Assembly: GCA_003453435.1 (NCBI GenBank)
Contig: DMLH01000047.1
Location: forward strand, 1-7,145
Source of the DNA: Clostridiales bacterium
GTDB lineage: Bacteria > Bacillota > Clostridia > Christensenellales > UBA1242
Direction: 5' to 3'
DNA length: 7,145 nt
Shown: piece after piece, positions 1 through 4,415 of the stretch
How the letters are laid out: the number at the start of each line of letters is the position of its first letter
How positions within the stretch are numbered: the stretch's first letter is position 1
Translations under genes and position numbers: made by a program
The notes under the pieces: model-generated
Database searches by the model: none
Seen by the model: only the letters and a program-made list of their open reading frames with translations
What the model was told of the DNA's origin: nothing

Positions 1-35
1 TTTCGTCAAAGGGCGCTTTTGCGAAATGTTTGCAT

Positions 36-60
36 AAAAAAAGTGGCAATGCCACGTTTT
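36..60 (-). terminator. Second minus-strand hairpin terminator
   Basis: GTGGC (43-47) pairs with GCCAC (51-55) around a 3-nt loop. Read on the minus strand, the stem is followed by seven T residues (36-42), the form of a rho-independent terminator. It lies downstream of the first hairpin at 88-120, so it would act as a back-up stop for the exported-protein gene. On the plus strand the tail is only GTTTTC, so it could weakly serve a gene entering from the left. The stem is short. Confidence 0.5.
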
Positions 61-87
61 CTGCAATATCTGTTCATTAGGCTGACA

Positions 88-120
88 CAAAAAAAACCAC
101 GATGTTAAATCGTGATTTTA
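88..120 (-). terminator. Rho-independent terminator of the SipW-type protein gene
   Basis: CACGAT (98-103) and ATCGTG (109-114) form a 6-bp stem with a 5-nt loop. On the minus strand the stem is followed by GG and an eight-T run (89-96). It starts 32 nt after the stop codon of the exported-protein gene (146-148), which is where its terminator is expected. Confidence 0.7.
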
Positions 121-145
121 ATTGCAAATTATTTTCATTTCAACA

Positions 146-859
146 TTATGAGAACAAACCTGTTAAAACTGTGTAAACGTCACCAGTCAAGTTGTCGGCC
201 TGAATTGCACGCAACTGGAATGTTTGGTTAAACAAGTAGTTTCCCAAACTAATTGGGTCTCCAAAATGAACAGTTGCTGTAACATTACTTACTGTGATTG
301 GTGAGCCATTGCTTGTAACTGCCCAGATACCAGTATTAGTATCAAATGATGCTCCTGAACCTTCATCTGTTCCTTGTTTTAGTGTGAAAACCAAACCAAT
401 TGTTTGTGCATCACCAGCAGCAGCTGATTTTTGAGCTTTGAAACCTAATCCAGATTTGTTTCCATAAACTGTTGCTTTGTTTTCATTTGTTACTTCAAGC
501 AATGCATTATTTGAAAAGTCTAGAACATAGTATTTACTGCCTGCCTTAAGCATGTAATATGTACCAACAGTTGAATTATTTGTTAATGTAAACCCTGTTT
601 CAATTGTTGTGCCAGCAACAACCATATAATCTCCGTTATATTGTTCTGCTGTAGCCTCACCATTTTTTACAGTTGCCTGTGTGCAAGAAATTGAATAGTT
701 TACACTTCCAAATTTTAAACTAATAGCTTCTTGTGATTCACTTGTTTTGCTGTCTGTAAACCATGCACCTGTTAGGCCTAAAATCATGCTTAATACCAGC
801 AAGATTGAAAGTGCCAAAATAAGTACTGTTGATTTTGAAATTCTTTTACTTTTTACCAT
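146..859 (-). CDS. Exported protein with SipW-type signal peptide (TasA/camelysin-like)
   Basis: This 237-residue protein starts with a basic segment (KSKRISK), a long hydrophobic stretch at about residues 11-30, then GAWFTDS at 31-37. A hydrophobic helix ending in G-x-(Y/W)-(A)-x-F-(T/N)-D is the mark of substrates cut by a SipW-type, ER-like signal peptidase, as in TasA and camelysin. The mature part is rich in Thr, Ser, Gly and Asn, has a single Cys near its start, and reads as beta-rich (for example the TGFTLTNNSTVGTYYML stretch), like matrix-fibre or surface proteins. There is no sortase motif and no C-terminal membrane segment, so it is probably released or assembled outside the cell. 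Shine-Dalgarno GGAGG lies 7 nt before the ATG, which settles the start. It is transcribed alone, away from glmM. The signal type is well supported; the function is not. No sipW gene is in the window. Confidence 0.75.
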   Translation of the reverse strand: MVKSKRISKSTVLILALSILLVLSMILGLTGAWFTDSKTSESQEAISLKFGSVNYSISCTQATVKNGEATAEQYNGDYMVVAGTTIETGFTLTNNSTVGTYYMLKAGSKYYVLDFSNNALLEVTNENKATVYGNKSGLGFKAQKSAAAGDAQTIGLVFTLKQGTDEGSGASFDTNTGIWAVTSNGSPITVSNVTATVHFGDPISLGNYLFNQTFQLRAIQADNLTGDVYTVLTGLFS

Positions 860-905
860 TTTGTTTCCTCCAAAAATTTAAAATTATTATCGCTACCTAT
901 TACTG

Positions 906-922
906 TATTTATAGTATAAATA
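906..922. repeat. 17-bp palindrome at the -10/start-site region of the SipW-type gene
   Basis: TATTTATA (906-913), one G, then TATAAATA (915-922): a perfect inverted repeat. It overlaps the -10 box at 919-924 and the expected transcription start, a classic position for a repressor operator. The region is nearly all A/T, so a chance match is possible. Confidence 0.35.
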
Positions 923-947
923 TATCATTAAAATATTTTTATGGCAA
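919..947 (-). promoter_or_regulatory. Promoter of the SipW-type protein gene
   Basis: On the minus strand there is TTGCCA (-35, 942-947), a 17-nt spacer and TATATT (-10, 919-924). The spacer ends in TGA, which gives an extended -10 (TGnTATATT). The start site would be near 912, leaving a leader of about 50 nt before the ATG at 859. Spacing and extended -10 make this one of the better promoters in the window. Confidence 0.6.
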
Positions 948-982
948 ACATTTTTAACACTATTTTTAAATATTTACAATTT

Positions 983-1000
983 TTTAAACTAAAGTTTAAA
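983..1000. repeat. 18-bp palindrome midway between divergent promoters
   Basis: TTTAAACT (983-990) and AGTTTAAA (993-1000) form a perfect 8-bp inverted repeat with a 2-nt spacer. An outer arm, CAATTTT (977-983) with AAAATTG (998-1004), lets the region fold into a longer imperfect hairpin. Its centre lies about 44 nt from both -35 boxes, which would suit a regulator acting on both genes. Its function is inferred from position only. Confidence 0.35.
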
Positions 1001-1021
1001 ATTGATTTTTTCACTTTTTAA

Positions 1022-1048
1022 AAAATAAAATTTTGCCAATTTTATTTT
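1022..1048. repeat. 27-bp inverted repeat over the glmM -35 box
   Basis: AAAATAAAATT (1022-1032) and AATTTTATTTT (1038-1048) are perfect 11-bp complements with a 5-nt spacer, TTGCC. The spacer is most of the predicted glmM -35 hexamer (1033-1038). The arms are pure A/T, so the folded RNA would be weak and no useful T-tract follows. A DNA-level operator is more likely than a terminator. Confidence 0.45.
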
Positions 1049-1061
1049 AGTTATATATTAA
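1033..1061 (+). promoter_or_regulatory. Candidate glmM promoter
   Basis: TTGCCA (1033-1038) is followed by TATTAA (1056-1061) at 17 nt, or by TATATT (1054-1059) at 15 nt. The -35 hexamer is identical to that of the divergent SipW-type gene. A start near 1068 would give a leader of about 29 nt with no clear Shine-Dalgarno sequence. The -10 is uncertain because the region is so AT-rich. Confidence 0.4.
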
Positions 1062-1096
1062 TACACAATTTGTATTGTTAAATCATAAAAAAATAT

Positions 1097-2488
1097 ATGA
1101 TATATTTTGGAACTGATGGAATTAGGGGCACTGTGGGGCAGGAAATCACTCAGGAAATTGCTTTTAAGTGTGGCAATGCTTTGGCAGGCCTTGGCAAAAA
1201 ACTTAAAATTGTTGTTGCAACCGACACGCGAACGAGTGCTGATTTTTTGTTTACTAGTTTTGCAAGCGGTGCAATAATGGCAGGGGCTACAATTATTTTT
1301 GTTGGGGTTGCACCCACGCCAGTTGTTAGTTTTTTAACAAGAAAAATTAAGGCTGACTTTGGTGTTATGATAACCGCAAGCCACAACCCGCCGGAAGACA
1401 ACGGGATAAAAATTTTTAACCGAGAAGGCGAAAAAATTGATATTCACACTCAAACACTAATTGAAAAAGGCTTTGCTAAACAAAAATTCTGTAAACCTCT
1501 TGTGCTTGGAAAAATAATCTATAAACCTAAACTTCTTGAGAAATATATTAAATTTGTAACTCAAACATCTGGCAATTTAAAAGGACTAAAAGTGGTTTTA
1601 GACCTTAGCAATGGTGCAAGCGTGCAAACTGCACCAAAAATTTTTAATCAACTTGGCGCCGATGTGGTTATAATAAATACCTCGCAAAATGGCAAGGTGG
1701 TAAACAAAAATTGCGGAGCATTGCACCCGGAAGGCCTTGCAAAAGAGGTTGTTAGGCAAAATGCCGACATAGGTTTTGCTTTTGATGGTGATGCTGACAG
1801 GGTTGTTATGGTGGATGAACATGGCACAGTTTGTAATGGTGACCAAATACTTCTGTTTTTAGCCAATATGTACAAAAAGTTTAATTTATTAAAAACCAGT
1901 CAGGTTGTTGGCACAATTTTAAGCAACTTTGCTTTGGATGTTGAACTTAAAAAACTAGGCCTAGAATTTATTAGAACAGATGTGGGCGACCACAATGTTG
2001 AAAAAGAACTCTGCGCGAAAAAATTGCAACTTGGTGGTGAGCAAGCAGGCCACATAATTTTGTTTGACTTTGAAAGAACAGGAGATGGCGTGTTTTGTGC
2101 CACTCAAATATGCCAGTTTTTAAAACACATTAAAACTCAAAAAGCAAAGCCAAAGCAAGAAACATCTCAACAAATAAAACTATCAAAAACAAAAAATGTG
2201 CAAGGTACAACACAAATTTCAAAAATGGGAATAAGTAATTATATATTTAAAGATTTTGTGCCTCAACACAGCAAAAATGTTTGTACAGAAAGAAAATTTG
2301 AAGTGGTGAATAGTAAAGAATACAAAGATGCCACCAAAGAGTGTGAACAACTTTTAAGGGGCAAAGGCAGAATTGTTACACGTGCTAGTGGCACCGAAAA
2401 TTTAGTTCGTATTATGGTTGAAAGTAAAGACTCACGAATTGCAAACACCATAATTCAAAAGTTAGAGGACGTGATAAATCAATTTTAA
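1097..2488 (+). CDS. glmM: Phosphoglucosamine mutase
   Basis: GlmM converts glucosamine-6-phosphate to glucosamine-1-phosphate in the cytosol, on the way to UDP-GlcNAc for peptidoglycan. All landmarks of the alpha-D-phosphohexomutase family are present in order: the N-terminal YFGTDGIRG (3-11), the phosphoserine loop TASHNP (94-99, active Ser96), the metal-binding DGDADR (230-235), the sugar-binding GEQAGHII (314-321) and the phosphate-binding RASGTEN (429-435). Family members usually read RPSGTEP in the last motif. The length of 463 residues is slightly above the usual 440-450 because of an extra Lys/Gln/Thr-rich linker at about 345-375, between domains 3 and 4. The start matches the family, but no Shine-Dalgarno sequence is visible. 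The gene is divergent from the SipW-type gene and convergent with the membrane-protein gene. Confidence 0.95.
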   Translation: MIYFGTDGIRGTVGQEITQEIAFKCGNALAGLGKKLKIVVATDTRTSADFLFTSFASGAIMAGATIIFVGVAPTPVVSFLTRKIKADFGVMITASHNPPEDNGIKIFNREGEKIDIHTQTLIEKGFAKQKFCKPLVLGKIIYKPKLLEKYIKFVTQTSGNLKGLKVVLDLSNGASVQTAPKIFNQLGADVVIINTSQNGKVVNKNCGALHPEGLAKEVVRQNADIGFAFDGDADRVVMVDEHGTVCNGDQILLFLANMYKKFNLLKTSQVVGTILSNFALDVELKKLGLEFIRTDVGDHNVEKELCAKKLQLGGEQAGHIILFDFERTGDGVFCATQICQFLKHIKTQKAKPKQETSQQIKLSKTKNVQGTTQISKMGISNYIFKDFVPQHSKNVCTERKFEVVNSKEYKDATKECEQLLRGKGRIVTRASGTENLVRIMVESKDSRIANTIIQKLEDVINQF

Positions 2489-2497
2489 ACTTTTACT

Positions 2498-3052
2498 TTA
2501 CTTTTTGCTTATAAACGCAAAGTGTTCATTTTTAATTTTAACATTGTAAGTTCCGTTATCATATATTTTATTTCGGCTAAAAATTTTTGCTGTTTTGGTT
2601 TCGCCGTTTTCGTTTACAAAAGTTGTGTTGTAAAATCTAAATCCCAAAATATTAAGCAAAGGATTGATATAAAACAGCGAGCAGTTTATATACACAACCC
2701 CAATAAACACCAAAATAATAAGGTACACAAAAAACTCATTGAAATAAGATATATCTAGTGGCACTGCAAAAAGCACAAAAAGTGAAAAATACTGCAAAAA
2801 ATACATGTCAGTTATTTCTTCACTTTTTTGCACTTCAATTTTAACTACTTTTTCTTTGCTCCAAACCGTGTTCCATAAAATACCAAGCGTGCCAAGAACT
2901 ATCATGGCAGAAAGTAAAACCAAATTAAAAGTATTTAAAAAGTTCCAAGATAAATTCTGGTTAAAAATATCTATTAAAAGTTTAACTGCCAGTAGAATAA
3001 AAAGCGGAATAAAAGCGGAAAAATATAAAAATAAATTTTTAATAAATTTCAT
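2498..3052 (-). CDS. Four-helix membrane protein of unknown function
   Basis: I do not firmly recognise this gene. From the ATG at 3050-3052 it encodes 184 residues with four hydrophobic segments at about 8-29, 42-64, 84-102 and 105-126. A charged loop separates helices 2 and 3 (SKEKVVKIEVQKSEEITD, 65-82), and a polar, probably beta-rich tail follows an NPLLNILGFRFY stretch (130-141). Lys-rich flanks suggest both ends and the middle loop are cytosolic. The frame stays open to an ATG at 3157, but those 35 extra residues are Phe/Leu/Lys-rich and reflect the T-rich strand; MKFIKN is a more natural start. Neither start has a Shine-Dalgarno sequence. The size and four-helix plan recall KwaA of the Kiwa anti-phage system, but there is no kwaB partner beside it, so that is only a guess. 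It ends 9 nt from the glmM stop. Confidence 0.7.
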   Translation of the reverse strand: MKFIKNLFLYFSAFIPLFILLAVKLLIDIFNQNLSWNFLNTFNLVLLSAMIVLGTLGILWNTVWSKEKVVKIEVQKSEEITDMYFLQYFSLFVLFAVPLDISYFNEFFVYLIILVFIGVVYINCSLFYINPLLNILGFRFYNTTFVNENGETKTAKIFSRNKIYDNGTYNVKIKNEHFAFISKK

Positions 3053-3273
3053 AAATAAATAATTTACAAAATACAAAAAAATATAATTTAAAAAAAATAA
3101 TAAAATTTTAAAAAAACTACTTTTAAAAAAAATACTTAAAAATATACAAAAAACCATAAAAAAATGCTAAAAAAACGCATTATTTACTAAAAAAACAATA
3201 ATTTTGTATAACATTTCAAAACTAAATTAGGTTAATAATGTTAAAAACAGTTAGTTAATTTTTAAAAATAATA
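3053..3273. other. AT-rich spacer between the membrane-protein gene and rnpB
   Basis: The stretch is dominated by A-runs on the plus strand and holds no convincing gene. On the minus strand, TGTTATACA (3205-3213) resembles an extended -10 for the membrane-protein gene, but there is no good -35 and the leader would be about 150 nt. A weak minus-strand hairpin, AATGC/GCATT before a T-run, lies near 3160-3182. Confidence 0.4.
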
Positions 3274-3301
3274 TTGACAATTTAGTTTTTTTGTGTAAAA
3301 T
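3274..3301 (+). promoter_or_regulatory. rnpB promoter
   Basis: A perfect TTGACA (3274-3279), a 16-nt spacer and TAAAAT (3296-3301) are followed 7 nt later by the first base of the RNase P RNA (about 3308). A consensus -35 with a start exactly at the P1 helix fits a strong housekeeping RNA promoter. Confidence 0.75.
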
Positions 3302-3307
3302 ATTACT

Positions 3308-3647
3308 GAGTTAGCCAGATGGTTGCGGGGAGTAATCCACGAGGAAAGTCCGAGCATCACAGAACAGAGTGCCGGTTAACTGCCGGTGAAGGTGACTTCA
3401 AGGAAAGTGCAACAGAAATATACCGCCACAAACTCCTTCTAAAAAAGTTGTGGTAAGGTTGAAATGGCGAGGTAAGAGCTCACCGACTTGTTGGTAACAA
3501 CAGGTGCAATGTAAACCCCACTTGATGCAAGGTAAAATGACGCATAAGTTGTTCGCTTTGTCATATACACCGCTTGAACATAGCAGAAATGTTATGTCTA
3601 GATAGATGACCATCAAATACAGAACTCGGCTTATAGACTAACTTAAT
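3308..3647 (+). ncRNA. rnpB: RNase P RNA, bacterial class A
   Basis: This is the catalytic RNA that trims 5' leaders from pre-tRNAs. Conserved blocks appear in order: GAGGAAAGTCCGAGC (3341-3355), ACAGAAATATACCGCC (3412-3427), the GGTAAGAGCTCACCG block (3471-3485), TAAACCCCAC (3512-3521), CTAGATAGATGACC (3599-3612) and ACAGAACTCGGCTTA (3619-3633). Helix P1 pairs AGTTAG (3309-3314) with CTAACT (3638-3643). Helix P4 pairs CCGAG (3350-3354) with CTCGG (3625-3629), where the usual form is CCGGG/CCCGG, so the change is compensated. P15-P17 elements with the GCTTGA block place it in class A rather than the Bacillus class B. The GGU that normally binds the tRNA CCA end appears to be missing (UAU at about 3564-3566). 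The exact ends are inferred from P1. Confidence 0.95.
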
Positions 3648-3648
3648 G

Positions 3649-3678
3649 CCCGCACGAGCCCCCCTCGGCGGGTTTTTT
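3649..3678 (+). terminator. Rho-independent terminator of rnpB
   Basis: CCCGC (3649-3653) pairs with GCGGG (3668-3672), then across a bulged A, CGAG (3655-3658) pairs with CTCG (3664-3667) around a C-rich loop. Six T residues follow at 3673-3678. It is strongly GC-rich against this background and lies directly behind P1 of the RNase P RNA. Confidence 0.85.
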
Positions 3679-3731
3679 AGTCTATATTATTGACAGCGAT
3701 ATATACGCTTAAAAAAGCGGTGCATAGACTA
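3678..3731 (+). other. Structured element between rnpB and the GNAT-like gene
   Basis: TAGTCTAT (3678-3685) pairs with ATAGACTA (3724-3731), enclosing CGCTT (3706-3710), which can pair with AAGCG (3715-3719) or alternatively with AGCG (3695-3698). The 5' arm TAGTCTATA (3678-3686) can also pair with TATAGACTA (3632-3640) in the RNase P RNA. It does not match a riboswitch class I know. It could be a leader of the next gene, an attenuator acting on read-through, or a remnant of a duplicated rnpB tail. Confidence 0.35.
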
Positions 3732-3759
3732 AAGTAACAGTTTTAGCAAAAAAATATTA

Positions 3760-3765
3760 TATAAT
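3760..3765 (+). promoter_or_regulatory. Candidate -10 box for the GNAT-like gene/ABC-F unit
   Basis: A perfect TATAAT lies 60 nt before the ATG at 3826. No good -35 is found 16-18 nt upstream (AACAGT or ACAGTT), so it may be weak or need an activator. Confidence 0.3.
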
Positions 3766-3792
3766 TTAACTCACTTGCAAAAAAAATATATT

Positions 3793-3804
3793 TATGATAT
3801 CATA
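3793..3804. repeat. 12-bp palindrome before the GNAT-like gene
   Basis: TATGATATCATA is a perfect palindrome between the candidate -10 and the Shine-Dalgarno sequence, where a repressor could block transcription. It is short and AT-rich, so chance is possible. Confidence 0.25.
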
Positions 3805-3825
3805 TCAACGCGGTTAAGGAGAATT

Positions 3826-4371
3826 ATGGAAAAATTGAGATTAACTAATTCTTTACAAGTTTTTATGTATGACCAAAATGATTATTTGCAAAATCAAAAA
3901 CAGATTTTATCAGATTTGCAAAAAGTTATTGATAGTTTTGACTATGATAAAAATTTGGAGCAGTCAAAAGAATATTTATTCAACTTGAATAGCGACATTT
4001 TTTTGGATAATACAAACGTAAAAATTTTTGTGCTATTTTTAAACAAAACTGCAATCTCTTTTGCTGTTATAAAAAATCAAAGTTTAGATTTATTTTGGAC
4101 GCATTTTGATTATGTAAAACTGGGTTATGCCACAATACTTTTAAGGGCAATGTGCATTATGCTTTATAACCAAAACGCGTTTAAATTTTGTGTGCAAGAG
4201 GATAATGATAATTTAATTTTTAGTTCCCTTTTAAATAGTTTTAAAAAATTGGAAGAAATAAAATTTAGTGAAAAAACTGCAAAAAATGGCAAAAAAACAC
4301 TAAATTTCGATATAAAAAACATAAAAACTGATGAAATTTTGCTAAATATACAAAAAATCGCTATAAATTAA
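3826..4371 (+). CDS. Small cytosolic protein with a possible GNAT-like core
   Basis: The protein has 181 residues and no membrane segment or signal peptide. The start is set by AAGGAG (3816-3821) 4 nt before the ATG; an in-frame upstream ATG at 3775 has no ribosome site. The first 60 residues are polar and helical. The middle holds strand-like segments (VKIFVLFLN, AISFAVIKN, LDLFWTHFD) and then YVKLGYATILLRAMCIML, which resembles the GNAT acetyl-CoA loop followed by its helix (R/Q-x-x-G-x-G/A). A following VQEDNDNLIFSSLLNSF also sits where GNATs carry their N-x-x-A-x-x-x-Y region. This pattern suggests a divergent N-acetyltransferase, but the loop is imperfect and the substrate unknown. The ABC-F gene follows closely, so the two are probably co-transcribed. 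I am sure it is a gene, and much less sure of the fold. Confidence 0.75.
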   Translation: MEKLRLTNSLQVFMYDQNDYLQNQKQILSDLQKVIDSFDYDKNLEQSKEYLFNLNSDIFLDNTNVKIFVLFLNKTAISFAVIKNQSLDLFWTHFDYVKLGYATILLRAMCIMLYNQNAFKFCVQEDNDNLIFSSLLNSFKKLEEIKFSEKTAKNGKKTLNFDIKNIKTDEILLNIQKIAIN

Positions 4372-4415
4372 AATATATAATTTGTAAAAAAAATAAAAAC
4401 AATTAGGAGAAAATG

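Noticed and set aside
1..26. Hairpin TTTCG...CGAAA with an inner CAAA/TTTTG-type extension
   Set aside because: It folds well but has no T-run on the plus strand and is cut by the window edge, so its role cannot be judged.
1..108. Open frames entering from the left edge on the plus strand, for example one ending in TAA at 106-108 and another ending at 35-37
   Set aside because: All three plus frames stay open for a short way, none gives a recognisable protein end, and no start is visible. A gene tail here cannot be told from chance.
3053..3157. 35-residue N-terminal extension of the membrane protein from an ATG at 3157
   Set aside because: It is almost only Phe, Leu, Ile and Lys from T-rich DNA, has no ribosome site, and is followed by a more natural start at 3052.
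3160..3182. Minus-strand AATGC/GCATT hairpin before a T-run
   Set aside because: The stem is only 5 bp in a region where T-runs are everywhere, and there is no upstream minus-strand gene for it to end.
3398..3616. 72-codon minus-strand frame inside rnpB
   Set aside because: It is antisense to a well-conserved structured RNA and matches no protein pattern.
3775..3825. Upstream in-frame ATG for the GNAT-like gene
   Set aside because: It has no Shine-Dalgarno sequence and would cover the good AAGGAG site that serves the ATG at 3826.
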